Made by a program: the position numbers and the translations under genes. A model generated the notes under the pieces. That model saw only the letters and a list, made by a program, of their open reading frames with translations. It was not told where the DNA came from and did not search any database. Source: Megalonaias nervosa (lineage: Eukaryota > Mollusca > Bivalvia > Unionida > Unionidae). From it: DNA of 64,000 bases. Of this stretch, positions 29,359-42,700 are shown in pieces (within the stretch, counting starts at the first letter, position 1; the number at the start of each line of letters is the position of its first letter). Location: positions 60,416 through 124,415 of the forward strand of contig JAECUM010000802.1 of NCBI GenBank assembly GCA_016617855.1, read 5' to 3'.

Positions 29359-30559
29359 TATTTCTACTCTTTTCTCTCCTTTCGCTCCATTGTAAGGATT
29401 GTATGTATGTAGATGTAAGTGTGACATTTCATTTGGTCTACTCTAGGTGTTACTCCCGCCCCCTCCCCCCCCCAAAAAAAAGAGCAAAAGACGCTAGCAC
29501 GATAAAGCCAAAAGTTAAAAGGTCAAGATGGTCAAGATATATAAAATAACAGATAAAGGTAAAAATAATAAAGCCTTAAATGATGCGATCAAACTTTTGT
29601 TATATAAGCAACATCCACTCTAAAAGTCATCGTCATCGTAAAGTTTATTCACCGAATTCACACTCAAAGAAAAATATTTTCTCTCGCAAGGTGAAATTCA
29701 CACACAGTAAGAATGTGTTGCATTGTCAGTGGACACTGACTGTGGCATTCTCCGAGGTTCAGCCATCAGGAGATATGCAAAGGTCAGGTATGTGTGTCCG
29801 AGTCAAATAAGTACAACATCATATTTTCTCTATAATTTGTTCTGTACGAGGGATGCCGATCTTCAGTGGCGGATTTGATATTCCGAAGCTTGTTTGTGGA
29901 TTTTCCATTCCACATATTTTGCCATGTATGAAACAAATGCTCATTTATACAATATTTTAAGTCAGTATACGGAATCTTCCATTCGGAAACAGGTATATAT
30001 GCAAGGCGTCTTTGACCTTTATTTTATCTGCCTTTCATTATTTTCAGAACTAATGTGGCTAAACAGCCAACCCTATAGAATAGACTTTCCAGACCAAAAG
30101 TAAATCGTGTTTCTGTAAGATCTAGAATATTAATGGGTTATCGAATTGCATGTTTTGCGATGCTTACATTGTGAAACTAAAAAGATGACAAAGCATAATC
30201 TTGGTTTCTTTCAATGCAGTGCAAGGATTTGAGTATGGATATAATTTCGGCAGTAAAAACGGCGGCTTTATCCAGCAACGGTACATGCACGGTGCCATTA
30301 AGCATTGCAACAGCAGTTCAAACCTTGTCTCTATTTTTCGAAACATCTCTGTGTACAGGAACGTGTAGCCATGATAGGAGATGCGAAATCTGATTTCGTT
30401 GAATTTACTCTCAGAAACAAATTTTCAGAGATTAAATATTTCTTGTTTGTGAGGATTTGATAATCACAGTGGCGATTTGGGAACCAATATTCTTGTAATA
30501 TTTGCAAGTTTGATTTTATTCTGCTTCTAAAGGAGGACGAATTCGTATGCTAACATATG
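29110..30559. other. Non-coding host DNA
   Basis: No gene recognised. The older Polinton's outer end should lie near its start, but I could not find its inverted repeat. A (GT)n-(GA)n tract is listed separately. Confidence 0.5.
29293..29358. repeat. (GT)n followed by (GA)n microsatellite
   Basis: About 24 GT units with one interruption, then about 9 GA units. Confidence 0.97.
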
Positions 30560-31960
30560 GGATGTAATTTGGTTTCTGAGTTTACAAGGTGTTGTATTTG
30601 AGCCTAAAAATGACATCGTATGCATTATCGTTTGGATTTTGGGACATTTTGGTCGTATACTGGTGAGCCTGTTTCATTCTACAGAGATTAAGTAATGGTT
30701 CATTTAACGTAACAGAGGTTTTATGAAGAGAATTTCTAAATGTTCCCAGACACAATCGAAGTACCTGGTTGCGTAACTGATCAAGTATCTGCATGTAAAT
30801 TTTATAAACTGATCCGTCCACAATCCAGTCATAGTCAAATTTGGATATTACTAAAGTCTTTTATTGTCGAATAAGGCTTTCCGGTCTGCTCCCCATTCTG
30901 TCTTTGCCACGACTCGTATTATATCCAGGGATTTTAGACATTTATTACTGAGCTATAGAATACGCCAATGAAAACAAACTCAAGATCGAAAACAACTTCA
31001 AACAATGTTGTCTCTTTCACAAAAAGGATTGGAGAGCCGTCAAGATAGAGCTTTGGGTCATAATCAATTATGGGTAACCGGTAGAAATACATACAAATTT
31101 TACATTCGAAAATTTAAACCAGTTCCTTTTGCCCATTTATGAACTCTAAATGTAGTAAACTCCCGATATCTCTTTGAGTTAAAGGATATTAAAAAGCAGT
31201 GATTTCCAGGATTAAAACATTTTACTATGTTGTTAATTTTTTGTTGTTGAAAGGATGACGATAATATGCTGCCCTCAGGCACACCCGCTTCCTGAGGATA
31301 GCTTTTAAAAAGTGTGATACCTATATTAACTCTGAATTTTGTCTTTCGAAAAAGGGGATATAAAGATAGATGCGGCCACTTATACCAATGTTGAATAGGC
31401 CATTCTTTAAGCCGTACTTCCAGGTGGTATAATAAACTTTCTCGAATTCAATTCTTTATGGAAATTTCTCAGATAAATGCTTGAAGTCTTGCTAGATTGT
31501 CAGTTGTGCTTCTTTTACATCTGAATCGACATTGAAGATTTGACAGTAATTTGTTGGTCTTGAGATCCTAGAGGAATCTTTCGTTTTTCATACGTTCCAT
31601 GACTATGCTATTGTTAGGGATAAGTGACGGTATTTGGAATATTTGAATGTTACTTTCCGGGTTTAGGTACTGGGAACACTGTGGCTTCATGCCAAAATGG
31701 CGGGACACCTCTGGTTTCCAGAACTTTTATTGAAAATGTTTGATAATGGATTGAGATCAGTATCAGGTACGTGTTTTAGAAGTTCATAGTATATATCATC
31801 TGGTTCTGCTGAAAAGGCACGATCTCGATCAAATGAGGATTGTAGATCTCTGAGAAGGAAATTTTATTGTGATATTTAGTCATTAGCAGATCTGAAATGT
31901 TAGGAAGCTTTTCTTGGCACAACCGAAGGTCTGAGAATAGTTCTATTAAGGGGAGGTTTT

Positions 31961-32013
<53 letters not shown>

Positions 32014-32560
32014 TCCAGACTGCTAAACTTAAGAGCTTGATATCATCCTTCGATCCATTCATAATTCTAGCAGTCTTTAATTAGCTTTTCATTTTGCTTA
32101 GGGCATGCATTCTACTGGTGCAACAGTGTGCTGCTCTTTTGTTGGCCTGGATCTAACTTATTTCTCGCTGGAAGGGATGATATATTGTGTGTCACTATTT
32201 CTATGACCATTCTAGCCAGTGGTTTGCTGTTCTTTCCAGGAGCTGGATTTAACGTTGTTTATATTTCGCAGCATTGGGTTGCTTATTCTTTACATCCTCA
32301 CACTAATTATGTGTGGTACCTGCTTCCCTCTCGGACTGGATGGATGCTCGCATTGGTGGCGTCAAGACTGTGAACTTTGACCTTCTGACCATGTAATGCC
32401 TGTCTCGGTACAGACAATATTTGTGGGAAGGTTTCTTCTCCATTTATGCTGCGCTTGCGTATGATTTGCATCCTGTGGTAAGAAGGTCCGTAGGTTCCAC
32501 AAATTTCCTGCTCTCGGGCATCTTCACTAGCCAAGGTTTTGATATGGTAACCTTATCTAC
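30560..32560 (-). mobile_element. Decayed non-LTR retrotransposon (RT-bearing LINE)
   Basis: On the minus strand, right to left, reverse-transcriptase landmarks appear in order: IEFEKVYYTTW (about 31450), RKTKFRVNIG then AGVPEGSILSSSF (about 31280-31340), HKWAKGTGLNF (about 31110), KTEWGADRKAL (about 30890), and LDQLRNQVLRLCLGTFRNS (about 30740). Many stops are present. The 5' part to about 32540 is less certain. It belongs to the same broad class as the LINE inside the Polinton but is a different, older family. Confidence 0.75.
31967..32010. repeat. (TC)n microsatellite
   Basis: Uninterrupted dinucleotide run within the LINE remnant. Confidence 0.96.
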
Positions 32561-32721
32561 ACCTTGGCGGATCGAACAGACATCTTAGTGCTTTGTCCTA
32601 GCGATATCTATTGGATGTCATAATTTGCCTCCCATAGTATGTAATGCCAACTAACCAATAGCGTGGTGCATTGTACATCAGCGGAAAATTGTGGAGGCAA
32701 TTGACGTACAAGGGATACTTT

Positions 32722-32893
32722 GTTGTTGTTGTTGTTATTGTTGTCGGGTTTAACGCCATTTTTCAGCACAAGATAGGCTATACATGGCGGCCAGTATAAA
32801 TGGTGGAGGAAGAACGCTGGAAAGCCCGGAAAGAACCACCGACCCACGAGAAGCTACTGGCAAACTTTCTGACATATCCACATTGGCCGCCGG
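32722..32893 (-). mobile_element. SINE family A, 5'-truncated copy
   Basis: Minus-strand copy of the tail half: (GTT)n, then AACGCCATTTTTCAGCAC, TATACATGGCGGCCAGTAT and CACCGACCCACGAGAAGC. The tRNA-like head is missing. Confidence 0.85.
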
Positions 32894-35333
32894 ATACTTT
32901 GTAAGTTTAACATCGAAAGTATGACTACGTATCAGAGGGAAGCCACTACAGGTCTATTTGAGTGAAACGTATTTGTGCAAACACGGACCGGCAGTGGAAA
33001 ATTGCTTATTTATGAGTCCATTCAAATTGTGTGCACCCCTTGTCTCGATCATGTAGGAACAGTATTCAGATTTGAACAACTTAATTTTGAGTGTATGCGG
33101 TGGCTTGCCTCCGCATCCAATGAAATTCACAAACCCGAAGCACAGAAATATCTGCTCGATACACCAAAGTGTAGATAGGGCTATCATATTTAAACCTTGG
33201 CTAGCGAAGATGGCTCTCGCGAAAATTCATGCCTTTTATCGTATTTTACGCATTGGATCTCCTTCTCGAATGGTGTATTCAAGAACCTGGTTGTGATCGA
33301 TGAAAGCAAAGTGGTAAATTCGTCAAAATGTAAGAGTTTGAGGGAATTAACTTGCCGTTACAGAGAATATTGAATCCTTTCAGTTGTGAGATGTTCTGAG
33401 ATGTGATATTTTAGAGCTGTCTCTGTTTCACTGCAGCCATCCAAATCTCTAGATCGCACACCTCTTGACGAGTTGAAAGATTTGTGTGAAAATACATGGC
33501 TATATCAACACATCGCTTTGAGCGAAGCAAATTGTCAGAGTGAGGTTTACAGTAACAATTAACCTAGCCTAGATTTTTGCCTTGTTTTTTTAAATACACG
33601 TTTTGGCTCTTCAGCCAAGATCTGGAATGCTTTTGCTATCGCGTACGGCAGTTGACTGGACAATGTGAACTCGAGATAAATTTCTGGCACAAGAGTTTTC
33701 TCTTCTGAGTCACTGGATGAGATAAACACGTATATCTTTTTCCTTCAATCTCTTCCAGTCATCAAAATGTTTTTTCTTCAGTTTCTCTATGTCCACATTT
33801 TTTCTGTGTTGCTTCTTTTCTGACTGTTTTTATTTCTTTCATTTTCTTGTGCCTGCTGTACTCGTTGATGATTAAAAATAAAATCGTCATCATGAATTTT
33901 ATTATCACTTCTTGATTTGCGTATCATATTGTTCATGCTGTTCAACCTACTAATGGCAGATGTTACCATTTCATCATGTTTTTACAAGTTTGTCGTCCGT
34001 TAAAGATTTTGCATCAAATCATATCAGTATGTAGCACCAAAACCAATAAAAGTAAAAGAAACAGCAACACTAGTAGCCGTTCCTGTAAGAATCCATCTGT
34101 TGTTATACGGATGTCACTTAAAACTGAAGTCATGTTAATATCTCACTTCATCACTTCATATGCTCCTTTGTTTGATGTACGCATGCACACGAGGTAGCTC
34201 CACTGACCTTTTTTTCTTATAACTTCATATTTACACAACTATCAAATATTTCATAGTTAATTAACGTGCACATTTAATGGAAGTTTTTTTAAAATGTTTT
34301 TATTTGCCTCACTTTATTGTTTTGGTACTATTTGCAAGTTCACATATTCCAGCCAACAACTATGTTGGCGGTAAATAGACGTAGTTATGTTTTCGTATAT
34401 TTGCAGCCATCTTTTAAAACAGGTATGACTTTTTAAATCTTTAAATTCAACATTAATTAGAAAGAAATTGTCTACGTCCTACGGAAAATCTTAAAATGTA
34501 AATAAAGTCAGTAATAAAAAAAATTTGGAACAAAGAGACAACAAAATATTACAGAATAAAATTACTTTACAACATAGAACTTTTGAAAGGTATTTACGTG
34601 CCTGGAATCAGCGCCTTCCATCGGCAATAAAATCTGTTTGACTAATTCATGTATAAAGTAAAGACTTCAACAGACTCTTATTTTCGGCTGATCGATTGAT
34701 CGAGAAAACAGTCTTATACTAAGTTGCAGCATTGTAGATTCTTCTAAATACATTCGTAACCAATGTGAAAAACATACAAGATGAAATCTCAATTGTGAAT
34801 ATGCAGAAATGTTAGATATGTATTATCTGTTTATTTATTGTGAAAGACATGCATTGTAACACAGATTTTGTCTATGTTTATGATCAAGAACAGACTGTTG
34901 AATTGCTAGAATCGGGTTAAAATTCAATAGTTTCAATGCAAGTCTATTTAACTCGTGTAAAATTAAATACGCATTGATGATGTGAGCAAACAAATGAGGA
35001 GTCTGTAGGGGAAAAAATCGCCCCGTTGGTTTGGTGTCTCAGCAAGACCAGTAAACAGCTTATGTGAAAAGAACACCTTTTTGTTTACCTCAGGTAACCT
35101 TTTCTTCTCATGTGCAGGTGGACTTGCTATAAATAGATTACACAGGTAAAACTCAGCTTTGTAACACTGGTTACGGGGCCTCGTATGACGCTATTGGTAT
35201 GTAGGTCATATAAGAAAATTGTTTACCTGTAGCAGTGTATTTGTGATAAATCCGAGTATGTACTAGCATTAACCAGTAATGCTCACAATGTGACGTGTTT
35301 CCGGATTTACGTAATATCTGTGTTACTCTCAGA
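32894..35333. other. Non-coding DNA upstream of the LIM/transglutaminase-like gene
   Basis: No coding frame recognised. A TTACTCTCAG acceptor-like site ends just before the gene's first ATG, so an untranslated 5' exon may lie in this interval, but I cannot place it. Confidence 0.45.
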
Positions 35334-35738
35334 ATGGAATCAGATCCAGATTTACAGATCCAGGTTCACGAGGAAAAAGGACAAGATGGAACATATAAAT
35401 ATTCTTTTTCCTACGAGCGAGCGACACTGTATGAATTCAAATATGAAAGGAATGCTGCCCCGGACGCAGTGGACCCGTGTTACCGGTGTTATAGGAGAGT
35501 CTATCCCAAGGAACAAGTTAACGTCGGGATCCTTTTCCATAAACAATGTTTCAGATGTAGGATTTGCGGTCTGCCACTGACAATGCAGACGTTTTACCGT
35601 AACGACGCGAACGGCACGTATGACAAGGAGGTCTACTGCAGGACTCATGTCGGAAAACAGATCAACCAAATCCAGTATGAAAAAACTGTCGTCCCGGCCC
35701 TGGAAATAACTCCACAGGGCTCCAGCCACTCTGCATCT
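35334..35738 (+). CDS. Exon 1: LIM domain
   Basis: 135 codons, phase 0. Zn ligands C49, C52, H69, C72, C75, C78, C102 and H105 form one complete LIM domain (CYRC, HKQCFRCRIC, YCRTH). The donor GTAATG follows SHSAS. An acceptor-like TTACTCTCAG lies right before the ATG. Confidence 0.92.
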
Positions 35739-36211
35739 GTAATGGTAACAACACTTATCACATTGTCCGACTATTTGTCTGTCTCTTTGAACGTCATCTG
35801 TCTTTCACTCGTCTATCTGTCCGTTACTCCCATATGTTCAGCAGTAATGTGCCAACAGAATTCTAATGCCATGCCCCCAGGGCAGTAGTTGTTGAGAGCG
35901 AAAGTTCTTTCTAATCTACATGGAAAAGGATTGTACATATATACAGATGAACCAAATATATTGTTGTTGTCGTTGTTGTTGTTGTAGGGCTTAACGCCAT
36001 TTTTCAGCACACGATAGGCTATACATGGCGGCCAGTATTAATGGTGGAGGAAGAAACCGGGAAATACCCTGAAAGAACCACCGACCCACGAGAAGCTACT
36101 GGCAAGCTTTCTCACATGTCCACGTTCGCCGAATCCCAGACTCGAACCCACGCAGACAGAGGTGAGATGGCAGTGATCCGTAGACCACTCGGCCACTAGG
36201 GGCCCCCGAAC

Positions 36212-36298
<87 letters not shown>

Positions 36299-36355
36299 CG
36301 TGTGTGAGGTACTTGTTTATACGTAATTGTGTCTGTGCATATATACAGACAGACG

Positions 36356-36413
<58 letters not shown>

Positions 36414-36643
36414 TGAAGTGAACTAGTTTTGTATGTTAGTATGTATTTGTGTGCATAACTTATGTGCGATGTATTTGTTAACACGTCTTTGTGTGTATAT
36501 TTTCTTATACACACATCGTGATCAAAATCCATTGTTGTGAAGGTAGATCAAAAAGGTGTGCAAAGTGTCACTGACCTGGAATCTCTTCAAAAAATGGCTT
36601 GCTTAAAAAAATCTAGAGACAAACATGTACATAACTGTTTTTG

Positions 36644-36735
<92 letters not shown>

Positions 36736-39700
36736 CTGTGTGTGTATTATTGCAAACTTTAATTATAGGCATATGGTTTTAAGGTACCAACAAAAATACA
36801 AGGAAGACAATGGTTAAAATAAACATGTCCTTAAAATATCCAATACTTTATTTTATTTTGTATTATTTTATTTTATTTTACGTTTTTACTGATGTTGGGA
36901 TATTGTGTTTTGGGCAAGATAAGATTTCCCAAGGGCAAGTTAAGTTTTCCAGTCAGCTTGCCCTAGACAAGTTAACTTGTATAAAATTTATAAATCCCTG
37001 CATCTGTTGAAGCGTGCTTCATGTCATTGTTTATGTGCTTCTTCCTTATGTCAGAATCAGTGTATATGTTGTCTAGTGTGTTAGAAAAATACATGAAAAT
37101 TTAACTGTTAAATATACAGTGGAGATCTTCCTTAGAAAGAAAACAAAACAAAACAATTTTTTAAAAAAGAACAGTATAGCACTGTCCTCAAAACTGATTG
37201 TTGGTTACGGTGCCTTGCTTACGGTTAGTTTTTGAAAAGAAAGGCAGTTAGTATCAATGATCGAAGACGTCTACATATTGCGACGAATAGTTTAGCCCCG
37301 GTCTTTGTGCTTGTTATTGAGAGGGAGTGTAAACCCGTATTTGTATAACTGAAAAAAGAAGGAAGAAGAAAATATTTTATCTGAGAATTTACACTTTAGC
37401 ATCATGATGGACATTTTTTAAAATGTTGATTAATTTTTTTCCTTATTATGTATTATTCACTTTATTTATTAAAAAGCTAATTTTGCAAACCAATTTTGCA
37501 ATCATTACATCATGGTCTGTACAGCAGTTGTGGTTTAACTATAACCAATTATAAATGAACTTAAATGTGTGAACAGTTTGGAAAACTGACCTTGCACAGG
37601 TATATGTAACGAAGAACAGTTTGAAAATAGACTGGTACACACATTAAATTGCAGGTGACAACTTAACTGAACTCCATAAGCTCCATCCGTAAACAGTATG
37701 GGCGTTAGAGCTACCTCTCCTTGACCTCACAATTTTAACAGAGCAAGCACAATGCCGAGTCAAACTATTACACACGCTAGCACAATACCGAGTCAAACTA
37801 TTACACATGCTCGCACAATGCCGAGTCAAACTATTACACATGCTAGCACAATGCCGAGTCAAACTATTACACATGCTAGCACAATGCCGAGTCAAGCTAT
37901 TACACATGCTAGCACAATACCGGGTCAAACTATTACACATGCGACTCCTCGAGAGAGGAAGGCCAATCTTAAACACAGATACTGGTTATTCACAGTTTGT
38001 ACCCTACTTTATTAAGATTCGTGCTCTCAACCTTCTTGATGATTTCGAAAAACATGTGTCAAGTTCATACAAACTGAAGACAAACTTCTGAAAATTGCGA
38101 GTGCGTGCAAAATCAGAGAATAATGACCCAACCATTTCATTTTTGGAGACGGGATTGGGGCTTAGGCATAGTCTGTGGAGCAGTGATCCATGCAAATGCC
38201 ACATATGAACATCACCTGGTCTTTTTTATAAGTACCCACGATCATGGTTTACCATCTGAATCAATGCAGAATGTATATATAAGTAATGCTCAGGAGACCA
38301 ATACAAATCTAAGCCAACACAAATCTAAGTAAAGCCTTTCTGTCAAAATATTAAATGATTATAACATCCAAATTAAGAAGGTGAGCAATGGATTAGAACT
38401 TTTAAATTATTTGTTTACAGTGACACTTTTATCAAAGGATTTCTTGGCTGTCTTATTTACTACAAGATATAGAACTTGGTACTAGCATATATTGCTATAC
38501 TGTCACTGCTAAAACACAGTAAAGACAGATTATACTATGCATAGTAACTACCGATATCAGGGCCGGATCAAGTCAAGTGTTGTGAGGGGTGTGTGTGTGT
38601 CAAGAATGTCAAAAGGGCCTGACTTACCTCGAAAGGGCACCAAGGCAAAAGCCTGTGTCTATTTACTCAAAGTGTGGATAATACCCAATAAACGTGCACA
38701 AGAATAAAACGATGGTCAAATTTCAGGTGACAAGTTACTAAGTTACTGTACGTTTTTGTGTATGTACGTTTTTTTAAGGGTGGTGGTGGAAACCCCCACA
38801 CGATCCAGCCCTGAATATATACAGTGCTATACAGTCCTTACTAGAACATAGTAAAAGACCTACATATACAGTGCTAAACTGTTCCTGCTAGAACATAGTA
38901 AAAGACCGGTATATGCTATTTTAAAGGGACAGAGAGGCATAATTCTTATATATATGGTCATGTTTAAGCATGATGTCGGAGAATATGTGTATTATGACTG
39001 TATTTAAAGTAAGAAGATGACAACTATGTTAATATATACCTGCCACATATAATCTAACTGATTTTATAAATAATTTTCTCCATCAGAAAAGAAGTTGTTA
39101 TCATTCTGCACACTGGATGATAAGTTCCTAGTAGAAGATGACGGATGGATTTTTTATTTTAAAAAAAAAAATTGTTGCTGTTTGTTTTTGAGACAACGTT
39201 CATCACTAAAGAAGCCCCCAAAATTAGACATGTAGTTTTCTGTTGGTTGTGATTAGAACACTGCTAATGAGTTTGAGGATGGATGTTGATCAGTTAGGAA
39301 CTTATTTAATACATTGTAATCAACTTCTTTTTAAAGTAAATAGCCCCAAATTCAGAATCCCACGTGGATTTGTACATATTTCTAGTTGGTCTTATTGTCC
39401 ATTTATGATCTCTTTTTTCTCTCTATGTTATAGGATTTTTTTAAACATTCTATTAAAAACCCCTCAGGTTTCCAAATTTTCAGTTTTAAATTTAGCTTTT
39501 GCACACCCTTTTTGAATTAGATTGGGGTTCGGTGCAACCGGTCGTTGTTTTACGACATAAAATAATATTACTAAAGTCGGAAAAGTGGAGAGCTGCCGTG
39601 GTTTGGTGGTAAGCGTGCGCGACTCGAGACCAGAAGGGTGCAAGTTCGAATCCTTGCACCACAGATGTCCGGGTCCAGTGGCGAGTTCAGGATTATCTCC

Positions 39701-42700
39701 CCCTTCCCGCCGGGGAGGGGGAAGCTTAACCAGGTAGGCAAGTGGTTTGTGGGATGGATCCCTTGGTGAATAAGACCCCGGTAGTTCCAGCATTTTAAGC
39801 TTTTCCATGGTATAAGTTTAACCGTCTAACTGTACTCTAGCAAACGTGTTGGTTGTTTCTCTCTGATATTTTAGGGACAGCTACCATGGTGTGTCCCTGG
39901 GCAATGCACTTAAGTTGCATCTGCACTAAATAATCTTAATGTGATGCTGTGTCTGAAAACACCAAACCAAGCCCAACAACTTCAGTGATTGAAATCGATT
40001 AACATGAATATCTTGTACGCCAAAACAGAGATTCTTGCATAAGCTACTAAGTATGGCAATTCCAGACACAATGCATTTCAGTAGCAAATTGGACGTCACT
40101 GTGTTAGGTTTTCTTAATCAGCAGCGTCTGACACCGCTTCGAGTTAATTGCTGTACCGATTTTGTTTGGCCAGCTATTAGGGTTATATGTACCCCGTTCC
40201 TCGACACCTATGTTTTATTTTAGAGACAAGAATTTAAAACTTTCAAACTCCATTATTTGACTACACAGTAAATGTAACTTAAAACCAACCTGTTGCCTAT
40301 TAGCCGGAGCAGAGAATACCATGGAAGTCACCCGTGGTCAACTTTACTATCACCAAAAGGAATTTTGTTCATTCTTTTTACTGGTAATTGCGGTAAACAA
40401 CTGTACAAAGGTAAATTCAGTGACGGATGGTCCTACTAGCAGATATTCTAGTTGTGCAACTTAAGCGTCCCTTCCCCACAATGACTTGTAATGTCGGCGA
40501 AAAACAAAAACAACAAATACAATTTGCGGAGAACCACTTGTGAGAAACGAGTTCAGAGGTAACAATTATAGCAAAATAAAATTTTAGAATTACCAGATAT
40601 TAGAAATGAAGTCAGAATGTGCGAAAATGCGGTGGGGTTTGTGGGGGTGGGGGTGGGTGGGTGTTGGTCTGGAGCGACTTAAGCGACGTACATATAGACT
40701 GAAGAACATGTATCATCCGATACTTAAATATTTCGATTTTCTAAAATTTATAGTCTAGTCACAAACTTATGAGGGGCCCCGAGTGGCCGAGTGGCCGAGT
40801 GGTCTAAAGCGCTCTCCGTTACGGATCACTGCCATCTCACCTCTGTCTGCGTGGGTTCGAGTCTAGGATTCGGCGAATGTGGATATGTGAGAAAGCTTGC
40901 CAGTAGCTTCTCGTGGATAGGTGGTTCTTTCCGGGGATTTCTCGGTTTCTTCCTCCACCATTAATACTGGCCGTCATGTATAGCCTATCGTGTGCTGAAA
41001 AATGGCGTTAAGCCCCACAACAACAACAACAACAACAACAAACTTACGATAATTTTACTTACAGTCCAAACTTCCTTGTAAATAGCTAAAACTGATCACT
41101 AGCACTATATGTTAAGCTCAAATACATGTAGGGGCCCCGAGTGGCCGAGTGGTCTAAAGCGCTCACCGTTATGGATCACTGCCATCTCACCTCTGTCTGC
41201 ATGGGTTCGAGTCTCGGGCTCGGCCAATGTGGATATGTGAGAAAGCTTGCCAGTAGCTTCTCGTGGGTCGGTGGTTCTTTCCGGGTTCTCCCGGGTTCTT
41301 CCTCCACCGTTAATACTGGCCGCCATGTGTAGCCTATCTTGTGCTGAAAAATGGCGTTAAGCCCCACAACAACAACAACAACAACAACAAATACATGTAA
41401 GATGGGTAAAATATTTCGTCAAGTTCTAAGGCCGCATGTGTTGTGGGAGCAATATTAGACCGACTGTGGAAATTTTTTAAAATACTTTTTTATCTGTTCT
41501 AATCTATGAAAAGCATTTCAAGGGCATAGCTTTCATTAGAACGAACACTCTAACAGTTTTGTGAAATTTTCATATGGACGTCATCTGAAATACAGACCGA
41601 TGAAGTAAGCATATTGACCTCAGCGATTAAAATTATGGATACAGGGTTTTGCACAGGAAACAATTAAGTTGCGTTTTCGCTTCCAAAATATCGCGACATC
41701 GTCATTGCAACCCGGAAATAAGTGATGTGATTATGATTTTTTACGTAGCTTTAACAATTTTTCAGTCATATCGTTACGATGTATGCAGTGTGGCAGTTTA
41801 TAGTGATGTCTAGCACTGGGGCATCATGCCGCAGGCATATAGCATGATGTCCCACCCAGTCACATTATCCTGACACCAGGCCAACCAGTCCTAACACTAA
41901 CCTCTTAATGCTGAGCGCCAAGCGAGGCAGCTGTTAGTACCATTTTTATAAGTCTTTGGTATGACTCGACCGGGGATCGAACCCACGACCTCCCGCATCC
42001 GAGGCGGACGCTCTAACCACTAGGCCACCGGAGCGATGTGGGAAAATAAGTGTAAGAAATAAACAGAATCTTACCTTTTCTCCTCACTCATTATTTAATT
42101 TTGTGGATGTTTTGTTGAATGGATAAATTATTCATTTTATACGTTAGTACAGTTGTAGACTTTTTGCTTTTTTCTTTAACAAAACATCTTGGATGTACAG
42201 TACATTTATCATCAGGTCGAAAACGGCAAAAAGATGGAAAAAGAAAAAAGAATGAAATCGATTAAAAAAAAGATATGATTTAAAATGGCATATCATTGTC
42301 ACGTGACATTGTTACTGAAGAAAGGTTTGTTTCAAGGTAAAAAATCTGTCTACATCAAATTCGATGGTTATATGATGAGCAACAATCTGCGCAACAGAAA
42401 GGTCAGCTTCAAATGTACGTCTCTACGAATGATTCGTGCTCGAAGTCGTATGAGCAGTTCACTTCTGCATACCAATATGATTTCAATATCAGTGTTTTAG
42501 GCTTTTTTAATTACGTTATCTGTAAAGGAAAAACAGCCATTATTTTCACTTTTTTGCACATAGGTTTTAATCATAAATAAAAATGAAAATCCTTTATTTA
42601 AAACTTGTTACCACTCTGTTTTCTTTTGCTACACCCATAAATATCCAGGAATAAGAAATTTGAAAACCCTTGATTTAAATATTCTTACGACAACCCATAA

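Noticed and set aside
40773..41391. tRNA genes (box A and box B present)
   Set aside because: Heads are not followed by a proper acceptor stem and continue into a shared SINE body and (CAA)n tail. The same holds for 39588 and 41970.
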